DNA of 64,000 nucleotides from Sphingomonas koreensis. Its GTDB lineage: Bacteria; Pseudomonadota; Alphaproteobacteria; Sphingomonadales; Sphingomonadaceae. This document shows, one piece after another, positions 10,201 through 18,882 of this stretch (position 1 is the first letter of the stretch; each line of letters opens with the position of its first letter). The position numbers and the translations under genes are program-made. The DNA is taken from positions 2,416,501 through 2,480,500 of the forward strand of contig NZ_PGEN01000001.1 of assembly GCF_002797435.1 (NCBI RefSeq). The letters are read 5' to 3'. The notes under the pieces are model-generated. The model worked only from the letters and a program-made list of their open reading frames with translations. It ran no database searches and had not been told where the DNA came from.

Positions 10201-10654
10201 GCTCGCCGGGCTTGGCCATGATGATCGCGCCGATCCGCCCCTGGCTCACCAATGCAGGCGAGTGGGCGCCGGTCGCCGAATCGGCGAACAGCAGCGCGAC
10301 GTCCTTGGCGCGGACATCGCGCCCGTTGATGCGATAGGCCGATCCCGCGCCGCGCTCGATACGCCGGACGACCTCCAATTCGCCATCGTCTCCGGGTTGC
10401 TCGGCCAGGATCGAGACTTCGGCGAAGTCGCGCTGCGGGCGCGTCGCCGTCCCCGCGAAGATCACGTCTTCCATGCCCGCGCCGCGCATCGACTTGGCGC
10501 TGTTCTCACCCATCGTCCAGCGCAGCGCTTCGAGCAGGTTGGACTTGCCGCAGCCGTTCGGGCCGACGATCCCCGTCAGCCCGGGTTCGATGCGCAGGTC
10601 GGCGGGATCGACGAAGCTCTTGAAGCCGGTCAGGCGGAGCCGCTTGATCTGCAC
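7247..10654 (-). CDS. smc: Chromosome segregation protein SMC
   Basis: Structural maintenance of chromosomes ATPase of 1135 residues, the core of the condensin complex with ScpA/ScpB; it acts on the nucleoid. The N-terminal Walker A is GPNGCGKS (residues 31-38). A first long coiled coil, a hinge around residues 500-620 and a second coiled coil rich in Ala, Glu and Arg follow. The C-terminal head has the LSGGEQALTAVAL signature and the Walker B segment CVLDEVDAPLDD. The start is GTG (10654-10652), giving QIKRLRLTGFKSF. It is 33 nt downstream of the DsbA-like lipoprotein gene on the same strand, an order common in alphaproteobacteria. Confidence 0.97.
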   Translation of the reverse strand: MQIKRLRLTGFKSFVDPADLRIEPGLTGIVGPNGCGKSNLLEALRWTMGENSAKSMRGAGMEDVIFAGTATRPQRDFAEVSILAEQPGDDGELEVVRRIERGAGSAYRINGRDVRAKDVALLFADSATGAHSPALVSQGRIGAIIMAKPGERRQMLEEAAGISGLHVRRKDAEQKLRATEANLTRLDEVIGDQEARASALKRQARQAERYRELSDKIRTAEGRMIFARWREAASAADAAKKEAAAAEARVAERTQAQENALAAQREVADRLASARGAALAVRDRASEAMHALAGLRGERASVERRIAELADSAARLEGDKGREGALAHDAADALARLEDEARVLDARIKDAQARMPSLESASARAEGESRDAEVGLAQALSAQASETAEARVAEAAFTSARGRVERAERDVARVAAEIHALGDPAPLKEARTKAADDKAKAERQAETARTGLARADATERGAIDARTRAQSARAEAHAELAQLDSEAAALTKATRPSGKDRLLDRLKVDPGYERALAAALGDDLEAGLDPADERHWAGAEVLKGDPGAPSGTTPLARHVEAPGVLARRLAQVLVTESDDGQPLAVGQRLVTLAGVLRRWDGYVAKSGGAAAAERLERVNRLRTIEKARPAAVRAVDAADAELARIDGDIAEARRAAAECKRLLDHSETAAREAARAEDRAAAALERLDGQRADLEARRARTAAELEEASGELKRAEAARAALPDGSATRARVAALTAEAEARRNAAANARAERGNLEREMATARERLAASIAESKSWKARAGEAAKRIAEMDARAIELAEAAEALKDKPAQLDEAILLAEKANEEARIESAAAQLAEREAEGALRETEGAVRAAGEALAEAREGRAGAVARHENQEMRRIEMGRLSGERFECPPPLLPERAGFAEETVRGPQDESAAHDRLIAERERIGPVNLVAETELAELTASAQNSARERDELIQAVHRLRGSIGTLNREGRQRLLAAFEAVDQHFRRLFTTLFNGGQAHLELVDSDDPLEAGLEIMAQPPGKKLQSLTLLSGGEQALTAVALIFALFLTNPAPICVLDEVDAPLDDANIERFCDLLDAMTRETATRYLIVTHNAATMSRMHRLFGVTMVERGVSRLVSVDLGGAESLLAAE

Positions 10655-10687
10655 CTTAGGCTTGCGCTCCCCCCGCCCGGATCATCG

Positions 10688-11422
10688 TCAGGCGCCTGCA
10701 GCCTTCAGCGCCGCCTCGACCTGCGGCCAGCTACCGGTGTTCTCGAGCACCTTGCCGTTCAGGATGAAGGTCGGCGTGCCGGGAATATTATACTCCTTCT
10801 GCGCAGCCTCGTTGCCCTTGACCAGTGCGTCGATCGCGCCCTGATCGGCGAGGCACTGGCGTGCCTTGGCCTCGGGCACGCCGCGCTGCTGGACGAAGGC
10901 GAGATAGCCATAGCGTTCGGCGAGCGCTGCGGTGCGCTGGGCCGGTGCCATCGCCTCGACCTGCTGGAAGAAGGGATCGCCTTCCTTGGGGCCGCCCTGG
11001 AGCAGCGTCGCCTGCTGCTCGTACATCTGGTCCATGATCGCGAAGAACGGGCCGGGGCCCGCGCACTGGCCGAGCAACGCCGCGCCCAGATCGATCGGGT
11101 TGAGCAGGAAGTCACGGAATTCGAAGCTGACCTTGCCGGTCGAAATCTTGGCCTTGAGCGGCTCCATGCCGGTGGTGGCGAAGGCCGCGCAGTGGCCGCA
11201 GGTCCGCGATCCGTACTCGATCAGCTTGATCGGCGCGTCGGGGTTGCCCATGCGGAAGCCGCCCTCGGCGGTTTTCTCGACCTTGTCGGTCCATTGCGTC
11301 CCCGCCGGCGCAGAGGCGCCCGCTACGGGTGCGGCCGGCGCCGTGGCCGTGCTGTTGCCGCTCTCGCTGCCGCCGCACCCCGCCAGGATCGCCGCGGCTG
11401 CCAGGCCAATCGCAATACGCAT
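10688..11422 (-). CDS. DsbA-like thioredoxin-fold lipoprotein
   Basis: Periplasmic thiol:disulfide oxidoreductase of 244 residues, with a DsbA/BdbD-type fold. ATG 11422-11420 gives a short lipoprotein signal (hydrophobic stretch then lipobox LAGC), so the protein should be anchored to a membrane by its N-terminal Cys. The active site is CGHC in GSRTCGHCAAF, and the cis-Pro region is GTPTFILNG. The insert between these is helical as in DsbA. It lies directly downstream of a second DsbA-like gene, so the pair probably works together in oxidative folding or isomerisation. Which is oxidase and which is isomerase is not visible. Confidence 0.88.
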   Translation of the reverse strand: MRIAIGLAAAAILAGCGGSESGNSTATAPAAPVAGASAPAGTQWTDKVEKTAEGGFRMGNPDAPIKLIEYGSRTCGHCAAFATTGMEPLKAKISTGKVSFEFRDFLLNPIDLGAALLGQCAGPGPFFAIMDQMYEQQATLLQGGPKEGDPFFQQVEAMAPAQRTAALAERYGYLAFVQQRGVPEAKARQCLADQGAIDALVKGNEAAQKEYNIPGTPTFILNGKVLENTGSWPQVEAALKAAGA

Positions 11423-11450
11423 CAGTTCTTCTCTCCGTTCGAAAAAATGC

Positions 11451-12161
11451 TCAGCGCGCGCCGGCGGCGCGCAGTTCGGGTTGCAGCGTCGACCAGTCAC
11501 TGCCGCCGGTCGCCTTGCCGTTGACCGTGAAGCTGGGCGTTCCCTTGATGGCTTCCCAGGCTGTCTTGGTCATCGCTGTGACCTTGTCGAGGTCGGCGGG
11601 CGCGGCAAAGCAGCGGTCGATCGCCGCGGCAGACATGCCGCGCTTCTGCATCAGTGCCGACAGTCCCGATCCGTTCGCCGCAGCCTTCAGCCGGGCGAGT
11701 TCGGGCTGTGCCTGGATCGAGGCGGCATTGGCCTGCCACCAGGTCCGGCCTTGTTCGAACCAGCTAGGCTGCGCGGCGAAGATCGCCTGGGTCGCACCGC
11801 TGAACCCCTTGGGCCCGGTGCAGCGCGCAAGCAGCGCCGCCGCCATGTCGAGCGGATCGCGCACCGCGTGGCGGAACTCGACCCGCACCACGCCGCGGCG
11901 AACCAGATCGTCGTAGAGCGGCGCCTTCGATTCCGCGACGAAATGCGCGCAATGCGGGCAGGTATAGCTCAGATACTCGACCAGCTTCACCTTGGCGGCC
12001 GGGTTGCCGGTCAGGATCGCGCCCGATGTCGTCTGCACGACATGGTTGCGCCAGTCGCTCACCTTCGCTGCCGGCCTGGTGGGCTTTGCCTGTTGCGCGG
12101 CGGCGCTGGCGACCATCAGCGGTGCTGCGATCAGGGCGAGGGACAGGTAGAGCGAGCGCAT
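11451..12161 (-). CDS. DsbA family thiol:disulfide interchange protein
   Basis: Soluble periplasmic DsbA-like protein of 236 residues with a cleavable signal peptide (ends SAAAQQ). The active site CPHC sits in YLSYTCPHCAHF and the cis-Pro loop is GTPSFTVNG. ATG 12161 overlaps the TGA of the upstream DUF721 gene by one base (TGATG), indicating coupled translation. It is a paralogue of the lipoprotein at 10688-11422. His at the third CPHC position is typical of strongly oxidising DsbA. Confidence 0.9.
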   Translation of the reverse strand: MRSLYLSLALIAAPLMVASAAAQQAKPTRPAAKVSDWRNHVVQTTSGAILTGNPAAKVKLVEYLSYTCPHCAHFVAESKAPLYDDLVRRGVVRVEFRHAVRDPLDMAAALLARCTGPKGFSGATQAIFAAQPSWFEQGRTWWQANAASIQAQPELARLKAAANGSGLSALMQKRGMSAAAIDRCFAAPADLDKVTAMTKTAWEAIKGTPSFTVNGKATGGSDWSTLQPELRAAGAR

Positions 12162-12673
12162 CAGTCGATCTTTCCAAGTTTGAGCACGGGCGCAGCCACG
12201 CCCGCTGCCAAGCCTTCGAGTACCGCGCGAAGTTCGGGATCGGCGATCGCGCGCAGGCTCTCGCCCATTTCAGCGGGGATGGGGGCGGGGGCGGCCTTGG
12301 GCACGGGCATCGGCGCCTTGGCCACTTCGCCTTGCCGGATCGCGACACGCGCGACTGCGGGGTAGCCGAAGAAGCGGTTGACCCGTTCCATGATCTCGGG
12401 CGCGATGTGCATCATCATCGGGGCATGTGCGCCCTGCACGACCAGGTTGAGCACTCCATTGGCCCGCTCGCCGCGTGGAAAGCGGATCGATTCGGGCGCG
12501 GAGACTCCGGCATAGCGTTCGCCGACGATCTCGCTCCAGCGGCGCACGACCGCGCTTTGAACGAAGCCGAACTTGCGGAACGCGACCCGGCCGACATCGG
12601 GCACCAGATCCGCCACCGGGCGGATGCGGTTGCTGCGCTTGGGTTCGTCGGTGGTGGCGCGCGGCTTACTCAT
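12161..12673 (-). CDS. DUF721 / DciA-like protein
   Basis: Protein of 170 residues of the DUF721 family; its characterised relatives (DciA) load the replicative helicase DnaB in bacteria lacking DnaC. The family core is near the N-terminus (FVQSAVVRRWSEIVGERYAG; later LVVQGAHAPMM, LNLVV). The C-terminal part is Pro/Ala-rich and low in complexity. ATG 12673 (SKPRATTDE) is chosen; an in-frame ATG 18 nt upstream is possible but would further shrink the 27-bp gap to the divergent mutY start. It heads a minus-strand operon with the two DsbA-like genes and probably smc. Confidence 0.8.
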   Translation of the reverse strand: MSKPRATTDEPKRSNRIRPVADLVPDVGRVAFRKFGFVQSAVVRRWSEIVGERYAGVSAPESIRFPRGERANGVLNLVVQGAHAPMMMHIAPEIMERVNRFFGYPAVARVAIRQGEVAKAPMPVPKAAPAPIPAEMGESLRAIADPELRAVLEGLAAGVAAPVLKLGKID

Positions 12674-12700
12674 CGCGTCAGTCCATGCCATAGCCGGGGC

Positions 12701-13762
12701 GTGCCCGCCAATCCTTCTCGCGACATCGCCAATCACGTCTCCGGGCCGCTGCTGCGCTGGTACGACGCCAATGCTCGCGTGCTGCCATGGCGCGCGCCGC
12801 CGGGCAGCCCGCCGCCCGATCCCTATCGGGTGTGGCTGTCCGAAGTGATGCTCCAGCAGACCCAGGTCGCGACGGTCATTCCCTATTTCGAGAAATTCAC
12901 CGCGCGCTGGCCCGATTTCGCAAGCCTGGCGGCGGTCGAGGATGCCGATCTGATGAGCGCCTGGGCCGGCCTTGGCTATTATGCTCGCGCCCGCAACCTG
13001 CTCGCCGCCGCGCGTGCGATCGCGGGGGAGCATGGGGGACGACTGCCGGCGGACGAGGCGGCGTTGCGCAGGCTTCCCGGCTTCGGCGCCTATACCGCGG
13101 CGGCGGTCGCGGCGATCGCGTTCGGGCAGCGTGCGGTGGTAGTCGACGGCAATGTCGAGCGGGTGGTCGCGCGGCTGTTCGCGGTGGCCGATCCGCTGCC
13201 GGGCGCGAAGCCGCGCATCCGCGACCTCGCCGATTCGATCACGCCGGACGCGCGTGCGGGCGATTTCGCGCAGGCGATGATGGATCTGGGTGCGACGATC
13301 TGTACGCCGCGCTCGCCCAGATGCCTGCTCTGCCCGCTTGCCGATCGGTGCGAAGCACGCGCCGCGGCGACACCCGAGGCCTTTCCGGTCAATGCGAAGA
13401 AGAAGGCGCGGCCGGTGCGCTACGGCACTTTCTTCTGGGCCGAACGCGACGGCAGGGTGCTGCTGGTCCGCCGGCCGGACACGGGGTTGCTGGGCGGGAT
13501 GCGCGCCTTTCCGACGGGTGTCTGGTCCGAATCGCCACCGGCGCTGGCCGACGCGCCCTTTGCTGCGGACTGGACGCTGCGCAACGCCACGGTGCGCCAC
13601 GTCTTCACGCATTTCGAGCTGATTGCCGCGCTTGCGACTGCAACGATCGGCGGCCACATAGACGCACCGGACGGCGAATGGTGGCCGATCGCCGATCTCG
13701 ACTCGGCGGGGCTGCCCACGGTGTTCGCCAAGGCGGTGAAGGCGATCGGGAGGAGCGAATGA
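12701..13762 (+). CDS. mutY: A/G-specific adenine glycosylase MutY
   Basis: DNA repair glycosylase that removes adenine mispaired with 8-oxoguanine; 353 residues. The N-terminal helix-hairpin-helix domain has EVMLQQTQVATVIPYFEKF (catalytic Glu), the HhH LPGFGAYTAAAVAAIAFG and VDGNVERV with the catalytic Asp. The iron-sulfur cluster loop has the canonical C-x6-C-x2-C-x5-C spacing (CTPRSPRCLLCPLADRC). The C-terminal half is the Nudix-like 8-oxoG recognition domain. The start is taken as GTG 12701 (VPANPSRDI). It diverges from the DUF721 gene, and its TGA overlaps the next ATG by 4 nt. Confidence 0.96.
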   Translation: MPANPSRDIANHVSGPLLRWYDANARVLPWRAPPGSPPPDPYRVWLSEVMLQQTQVATVIPYFEKFTARWPDFASLAAVEDADLMSAWAGLGYYARARNLLAAARAIAGEHGGRLPADEAALRRLPGFGAYTAAAVAAIAFGQRAVVVDGNVERVVARLFAVADPLPGAKPRIRDLADSITPDARAGDFAQAMMDLGATICTPRSPRCLLCPLADRCEARAAATPEAFPVNAKKKARPVRYGTFFWAERDGRVLLVRRPDTGLLGGMRAFPTGVWSESPPALADAPFAADWTLRNATVRHVFTHFELIAALATATIGGHIDAPDGEWWPIADLDSAGLPTVFAKAVKAIGRSE

Positions 13763-15060
13763 AGCGTTTCTGGCTGGCTGGCGGCGTTGCGGCGCTCGCG
13801 ATTTCCCCGGTCGCTTTGGGGCAGGCTGTCACATCGGCGTCGGTGGAAGAAGCCGTCCGGCCGGATTCGGTTCTAACGCTTGCCAGCGCCTATGTCGTCG
13901 ACAGGAAGGCTCCGGGCATTGCCATCGCCTATGCCAAGGGCGATCATCCGCCGGTTCTGGCTTCGGCTGGTTCGATCGCGGACGATGCGGGCGCGGCGAA
14001 GGCAAGCGCCGATTCGCTGTGGCGCGTCTATTCGATGACCAAGCCCATCACCGGCATTGCCGCGATGATGCTGGTCGAGGACGGCAAGCTCGGGCTCGAC
14101 CAGCCGGTGAGCGACTTCATCCCCGGCTTCAGGTCGATGAAGGTGCTGACCGATCCGGGGAACAGCCTCGCCAGCCGTCCCGCGGCGCGACCGGTCACGG
14201 TCCGGCATCTGCTTACCCACACCGCGGGTCTTGGCTATACCATCGTGACCAAGGGGCCGCTGCTCAAGGAGTATGAGCGGCTCGGCATCACACCGGGCGC
14301 AGTCAATGCGTCGATCGAGGCCGAGGCGCGCAAGGCGCGGCCGACCTCGCTCAAGGAATTCGCGGATCGTGTCGCGACACTGCCGCTGATCGCCGATCCG
14401 GGAACGAAATGGAGCTACTCGATCAGCCTCGACGTGCTTGCCCGCGTGGTCGAGGTCGCGGGCGGGATGCCATTCGAGCGCTTCGTCCAGACGCGGCTGT
14501 TCGACCCGCTCCAGATGAAGTCGAGCTATTGGAGCGTGCCGGAAAGCGAGATCGGGCGGTTCGCGACCAACTATCTCTGGGCGGGCGACAATCGCATCCC
14601 GTTCGATCCGGCAAAGGGCTCTGTCTATGCCGCGCAGCCGTCCTTTCCCTATGGCGGGGCGGGACTGGTCATGTCGGTGCGCGACTATGACCGCTTCCTG
14701 CACATGCTGCTCAACGAAGGCACGCTCGACGGTGCCAGGGTTATGAAGCCCGAAACGGTGCGGCTCGCCATGTCGAACCTGCTGCCGGCGGGCGTGGTGT
14801 TCGCGGGCGCGCCGGGCGGCAGCGGCGGCGACACCGCGCCGAAAATGGGCTTCGGCGCGGGCGGCTCGGTCTATCTCGAAGGTGTGCCGGGCGGGCCGGG
14901 CAAGGGCACCTTTGGCTGGGGCGGGGCGGCAGGGACGATCGCCTGGGCCGATCCGGCGAACAAGGTGCGTGCGACCGTGATGGTCAACTACTTCCCCAGT
15001 GACAAATGGCCGCTGCGCGCCGATGCGGTCAAAGCGGTCTATGCGGATGTCGCACGCTGA
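13759..15060 (+). CDS. Serine hydrolase, class C beta-lactamase fold (EstB-like, family VIII esterase)
   Basis: Penicillin-binding-protein-like hydrolase of 433 residues with a signal peptide (hydrophobic stretch ending ALGQA). Catalytic motifs are SMTK (Ser92, Lys95), the Tyr motif YSISLDVL (Tyr220) and a WGGAAGT stretch near residue 390. The YS-hydrophobic-LDVL form rather than YxN is that of EstB-type carboxylesterases, so esterase or D-amino-peptidase activity is more likely than beta-lactamase. The start ATG 13759 overlaps the mutY TGA (ATGA), and its own stop overlaps nudC by one base. The substrate is unknown. Confidence 0.88.
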   Translation: MKRFWLAGGVAALAISPVALGQAVTSASVEEAVRPDSVLTLASAYVVDRKAPGIAIAYAKGDHPPVLASAGSIADDAGAAKASADSLWRVYSMTKPITGIAAMMLVEDGKLGLDQPVSDFIPGFRSMKVLTDPGNSLASRPAARPVTVRHLLTHTAGLGYTIVTKGPLLKEYERLGITPGAVNASIEAEARKARPTSLKEFADRVATLPLIADPGTKWSYSISLDVLARVVEVAGGMPFERFVQTRLFDPLQMKSSYWSVPESEIGRFATNYLWAGDNRIPFDPAKGSVYAAQPSFPYGGAGLVMSVRDYDRFLHMLLNEGTLDGARVMKPETVRLAMSNLLPAGVVFAGAPGGSGGDTAPKMGFGAGGSVYLEGVPGGPGKGTFGWGGAAGTIAWADPANKVRATVMVNYFPSDKWPLRADAVKAVYADVAR

Positions 15061-15932
15061 TGCGTGCCGATGTCGGCTTCACCGGTGCGCGACTCGACCG
15101 CGCCGACCGCGAACGCAATGATCCGCAGGCGCTTGCCGCCGCGTTGGCCGACCGGCGCGCGCGGCTGCTGAAGCTCGATGGCCTTGAACCCGAGGTCGAT
15201 GGCGAGGGGCAGCTGGTCTGGACCAGCCTCGCCGATCTGCCCGAGAGGGCCGAGCCGCTGTTCCTCGGCTATATCGGCGGCACGCCGCATTTCGTGCCGC
15301 TGGCGATGGGGGAACGGCACGGCGTTGCGCGCTCGCCCGCCCTGTTCCAGATGCTCGGACTGATGCCCGCCGATCAGGCCGGCCTCTATGCCTGCGCGCG
15401 CAGCCTCGTCGACTGGCACCAGCGTCATGGCTTCTGTCCGGCCTGCGGTGGCGCTACCGATCCGTTCCGCGCGGGCTGGGCGCGGCGCTGTCCTTCCTGT
15501 GCCGCCGAGCATTTTCCGCGCACCGATCCGGTGGTGATCATGCTCGCCGAATATGAGGGCCGTGCGCTGCTCGGCCGTCAGGCGGCCTGGCCCGCAGGCC
15601 GCTATTCGGCCCTCGCCGGTTTCGTCGAGGTGGGCGAATCGATCGAGGAGGCGGTCGCGCGCGAGACGCTCGAGGAAGCCGGCGTCGCCGTGCGCGATGT
15701 TCGCTACGTCGCCAGCCAGCCCTGGCCGTTCCCGTCCTCGCTGATGATCGCCTGCATCGCGCAGGCCGAGGGCGATTCGCTCACCCTCGACACCGACGAG
15801 CTGGAGGACGCGATCTGGGTGACGCGGGACGAGGTGCGCGCGGCGCTCGACGGGCATCCGGACGCCCGATTCGGCGCGCCGCCGCCCTATGCGATCGCCC
15901 ACACGCTGCTGCGTGCGTGGCTGGGCGACTAG
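15060..15932 (+). CDS. nudC: NAD+ diphosphatase NudC
   Basis: Nudix hydrolase that cleaves NAD(H), and in relatives decaps NAD-capped RNA; 290 residues. It has the NudC zinc-binding Cys4 (FCPACGG and RRCPSC), a complete Nudix box (GFVEVGESIEEAVARETLEE then AGV) and the NudC hallmark SQPWPFPSSLM right after it. ATG 15060 shares a base with the stop of the serine hydrolase gene (TGATG). It converges on the MAPEG gene with a 4-bp overlap of the two stops, leaving no room for an intergenic terminator. Confidence 0.95.
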   Translation: MRADVGFTGARLDRADRERNDPQALAAALADRRARLLKLDGLEPEVDGEGQLVWTSLADLPERAEPLFLGYIGGTPHFVPLAMGERHGVARSPALFQMLGLMPADQAGLYACARSLVDWHQRHGFCPACGGATDPFRAGWARRCPSCAAEHFPRTDPVVIMLAEYEGRALLGRQAAWPAGRYSALAGFVEVGESIEEAVARETLEEAGVAVRDVRYVASQPWPFPSSLMIACIAQAEGDSLTLDTDELEDAIWVTRDEVRAALDGHPDARFGAPPPYAIAHTLLRAWLGD

Positions 15933-16360
15933 CCTGCCTGGATCAGTTCGATCGTCTCGCTTTCGCCGAAGCCGAAATAGGGGATGCTCGCAGCGTAGAG
16001 TGCCAGGCCCGCGAGAATCAGGAAGGTGAGGACAATGCCGATCGCGCGGCCGGGCCTCCATCCGTCCATGCCGAAGGGATGAAGGATTCGCGCGACGACG
16101 AACAGTGCGGCGACGCCCCACAGCCAGTCGACGGTTCCCACCGCCAGCTCGATCAGCGCGATCAGGATCAGCACGATCGGCGCATATTCGGCGAAGTTGA
16201 GCTGCGCGCGCATCCGGGCGGTCAGCCGCTCACTGCCGCCGTCTCCGATCGAGATCTTCTCTGCCCGCCGCACCATCCCGACTCGCATGGCGAGCCAGAG
16301 GTTGAGAATTGCACACGCGGCAGTGGTGGCGAGCGCCACGGGCAGGATAATCGCGTCCAT
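15929..16360 (-). CDS. MAPEG family membrane protein
   Basis: Integral membrane protein of 143 residues with four hydrophobic segments, of the MAPEG (eicosanoid and glutathione metabolism) superfamily. Family-like features are RMRAQLNFAEYAPIVLILIAL and ARILHPFGM. The start is ATG 16360. Bacterial members are often annotated as glutathione-S-transferase-like but their function is mostly unknown. It is a single gene converging on nudC. Confidence 0.85.
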   Translation of the reverse strand: MDAIILPVALATTAACAILNLWLAMRVGMVRRAEKISIGDGGSERLTARMRAQLNFAEYAPIVLILIALIELAVGTVDWLWGVAALFVVARILHPFGMDGWRPGRAIGIVLTFLILAGLALYAASIPYFGFGESETIELIQAG

Positions 16361-16412
16361 CGCTTTTGGTTTCCCCTTTTGACCACGCCTCGCTGCCACG
16401 CCGCGCGCCGCC

Positions 16413-16440
16413 TTGCAACTTGAGCGGAAATCGGTATAGG
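16413..16440 (+). promoter_or_regulatory. Candidate promoter of the rpmF-plsX-fabH operon
   Basis: TTGCAA (16413-16418) and TATAGG (16435-16440) are separated by 16 bp, a sigma70-like arrangement in the 210-bp gap between MAPEG and rpmF. It leaves a leader of about 125 nt. Nothing else is recognised in this gap; the yceD (DUF177) gene that often precedes rpmF is absent here. Confidence 0.45.
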
Positions 16441-16570
16441 CGCTCGCTCGCTTTGCGACAGGCCTGACCGGCGGTCCGGCGAGTGCCGGAACCTCGGCGC
16501 TTGCCCGAACGCCGTGCCGGGCGTATCGCGATCCAGTTTTTGACGACACGAATTCAAGAAGGTTGCCGAA

Positions 16571-16750
16571 ATGGCCGTCCCCAAGAGAAAAGTTTCGCCG
16601 AGCCGCCGTGGTATGCGCCGCTCGCACGACGCGCTGAAGGTCGAGGCGTTCCAGGAATGCCCGAACTGTGGCGAACTGAAACGCCCGCACGTGCTGTGCG
16701 GCGCCTGCGGCCACTATAACGGCCGCGAGATCGTGTCGGTCGAGGGCTGA
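16571..16750 (+). CDS. rpmF: 50S ribosomal protein L32
   Basis: Large-subunit ribosomal protein of 59 residues. The N-terminus [21 protein letters not shown] is diagnostic. It retains the zinc-binding cysteines (CPNCGE and CGACG). It heads the classical rpmF-plsX-fabH arrangement, 25 nt before plsX. Confidence 0.98.
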   Translation: MAVPKRKVSPSRRGMRRSHDALKVEAFQECPNCGELKRPHVLCGACGHYNGREIVSVEG

Positions 16751-16775
16751 CACGATTTAAAGGGGGCCTGACCAC

Positions 16776-17807
16776 ATGACCTCCAGCGAGCGAATCGCCG
16801 TCGATGCAATGGGCGGCGACGAAGGGCTGGCGGTCATGCTCGCCGGAGTCGCGCGTGCGCGGCACCGGTTCGAGGGGATGCGCTTTCTGCTGGTGGGGGA
16901 CGAGGCCGCGATTCGCGAGGGCCTGAAGTCGCACCCCAACCTCACCGCCGCGTCGGAGATCGTCCACGCGCCGGAAATCGTTACTGCCGAAGAAAAGCCG
17001 AGCCAGGCGATTCGCCGCGCCAAGGTGACGTCGATGGGCGTTGCTATCGATCTGGTGAAGAAGGGCGAAGCTGCCGCTGCCGTGTCGTCGGGCAATACCG
17101 GCGCGCTGATGGCGATGTCGAAGCTCGCCCTGCGGACCATGCCGGGAATCGACCGGCCCGCGCTCGCCGCGCGCATGCCGACGCTCGGTGCCAACGACGT
17201 CGTGATGCTCGACCTTGGCGCCAATACCGAGGTCGACAGCCGCAACCTCGTCCAGTTCGCGGTTATGGGCGCGGCCTATGCGCGCACCGTGCTCGATCTC
17301 AAGGCGCCGCGTGTCGCGCTGCTCAACATCGGTACCGAGGAACTCAAGGGCACCGACATCATCCGCGACGCCGCGCAGCAACTGCGCGCCGCGACTCACC
17401 TGCCATTGAGCTTCACCGGCTTCATCGAGGGCAACGCCTTGTCGCGCGGCAATGTCGATGTGATCGTGTGCGACGGCTTTGCCGGCAACATCGCGCTCAA
17501 GACGGTCGAAGGCACCGCGCGTTTCGTCGCCGATCTGCTCCGTCGCGCTTTTTCGAGTTCAATCCGTTCCAAGATCGGTTTCCTGATCTCGCGTCCGGCT
17601 ACCGAGTTGTTGCGCCACCATCTCGACCCCAACAACCATAATGGGGCGGTCTTTCTCGGCCTCAACGGCATCGTCGTGAAGAGCCACGGCAGCGCCAACG
17701 AATTGGGCGTCGATACCGCGATCGGGGTTGCGGCGAAGATGGTGCGTGACGATCTCACACGACGGATCGCCGAGGATCTGGGTAATTTCGAGGCGCAAGC
17801 TGCATGA
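16776..17807 (+). CDS. plsX: Phosphate acyltransferase PlsX
   Basis: Converts acyl-ACP to acyl phosphate for phosphatidic acid synthesis; 343 residues, the usual length. Recognisable segments include [12 protein letters not shown] at the N-terminus, [22 protein letters not shown], and [17 protein letters not shown]. The start ATG 16776 follows AAAGGGGG. The TGA overlaps the fabH ATG by 4 nt, linking the two steps of lipid synthesis. Confidence 0.97.
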   Translation: MTSSERIAVDAMGGDEGLAVMLAGVARARHRFEGMRFLLVGDEAAIREGLKSHPNLTAASEIVHAPEIVTAEEKPSQAIRRAKVTSMGVAIDLVKKGEAAAAVSSGNTGALMAMSKLALRTMPGIDRPALAARMPTLGANDVVMLDLGANTEVDSRNLVQFAVMGAAYARTVLDLKAPRVALLNIGTEELKGTDIIRDAAQQLRAATHLPLSFTGFIEGNALSRGNVDVIVCDGFAGNIALKTVEGTARFVADLLRRAFSSSIRSKIGFLISRPATELLRHHLDPNNHNGAVFLGLNGIVVKSHGSANELGVDTAIGVAAKMVRDDLTRRIAEDLGNFEAQAA

Positions 17808-18784
17808 CTGAGTTGGTGCGTCGCGCCGTGATTGCCGGAACCGGATCGGCGCTTCCGCCGCGCCGGGTCTCCAATGCCGAGCTGGCGGAACAAGTGGACA
17901 CGAGCGACGAGTGGATCGTCGAGCGGACCGGTATCCGTTTTCGGCACATTGCTGCCGATGGCGAGACCACTTCGACGCTCGCAACCGACGCGGCCAGGGC
18001 GGCGCTGGCGGCCGCCGGGATCGAGGCGGCGGCCATCGATCTGATCGTTCTTGCGACCGCGACGCCCGACCAGACCTTCCCCGCCAGCGCGACCAAGGTG
18101 CAAGCGGCGCTCGGCATCAACGATTGCGTGGCGTTCGACGTTGCCGCCGTCTGCTCGGGCTTTCTGTACGCGCTGCAGGTGGCGGAGAGCATGATCCGCG
18201 CGGGCAGCGCCGAGAAGGCGCTCGTCATCGGCGCGGAGACATTCAGCCGTATCCTCGACTGGGAAGACCGTGCGACCTGCGTGCTGTTCGGCGACGGCGC
18301 AGGCGCGATCGTGCTTGAGGCACAAGCGAGCGAAGCGGCGGGTGGCCGCGGCGTGCTCGCGACGAAGCTGCATGCTGACGGGCGACACAACCAGCTCCTC
18401 TATGTCGATGGGGGGCCGTCCACCACCGGCACGGTCGGCAAGCTGCGGATGAAGGGCAAGGAAGTGTTCCGTCATGCCGTAGTCAATCTTGCCAGCGTGA
18501 TGGGTGAAAGCCTGGCCGCGGCGGGGCTTGAGGCTAGTGACGTCGATTGGGTGGTACCCCATCAGGCTAATGCCCGCATCCTGGACGCGACCGCCAAGAA
18601 GCTTGGGCTCGCGCCCGAGAAGGTGATCGTGACGGTCGATCGGCATGCCAATACCTCGGCCGCTTCGGTGCCCCTTGCTCTCGATGCAGCGGTCCGTGAC
18701 GGACGCATCAAACGCGGCGACCTGCTGGTACTGGAGGCGATGGGCGGCGGCTTCACCTGGGGCGCGTCGGTCGTCCGTTTCTGA
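17804..18784 (+). CDS. fabH: 3-oxoacyl-ACP synthase III (FabH)
   Basis: Initiating condensing enzyme of type II fatty acid synthesis, joining acetyl-CoA to malonyl-ACP; 326 residues. The Cys-His-Asn triad is visible: Cys117 ([11 protein letters not shown]), His253 (VPHQANARI) and Asn283 ([11 protein letters not shown]). The start ATG overlaps the plsX stop. It is followed after 98 nt by ihfA. Confidence 0.98.
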   Translation: MTELVRRAVIAGTGSALPPRRVSNAELAEQVDTSDEWIVERTGIRFRHIAADGETTSTLATDAARAALAAAGIEAAAIDLIVLATATPDQTFPASATKVQAALGINDCVAFDVAAVCSGFLYALQVAESMIRAGSAEKALVIGAETFSRILDWEDRATCVLFGDGAGAIVLEAQASEAAGGRGVLATKLHADGRHNQLLYVDGGPSTTGTVGKLRMKGKEVFRHAVVNLASVMGESLAAAGLEASDVDWVVPHQANARILDATAKKLGLAPEKVIVTVDRHANTSAASVPLALDAAVRDGRIKRGDLLVLEAMGGGFTWGASVVRF

Positions 18785-18882
18785 CACAGCGCCGGGCCTG
18801 CCGCTCGTCACGATAGCGTAACGGCGGTTGCGCCATGATATCCGTGTGTTACAGTGACGATGCCCGAGTTGGAGAGTTTGCG

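Noticed and set aside
8222..11524. 1100-codon plus-strand open frame opposite smc and the DsbA-like lipoprotein gene.
   Set aside because: It is an antisense shadow of high-GC coding DNA; the minus strand has SMC Walker A, signature and Walker B motifs.
13759..15060. True class C beta-lactamase (antibiotic resistance).
   Set aside because: The Tyr motif is YSI...LDVL and the KTG region reads WGG, the EstB-type esterase pattern; nothing indicates beta-lactam hydrolysis.
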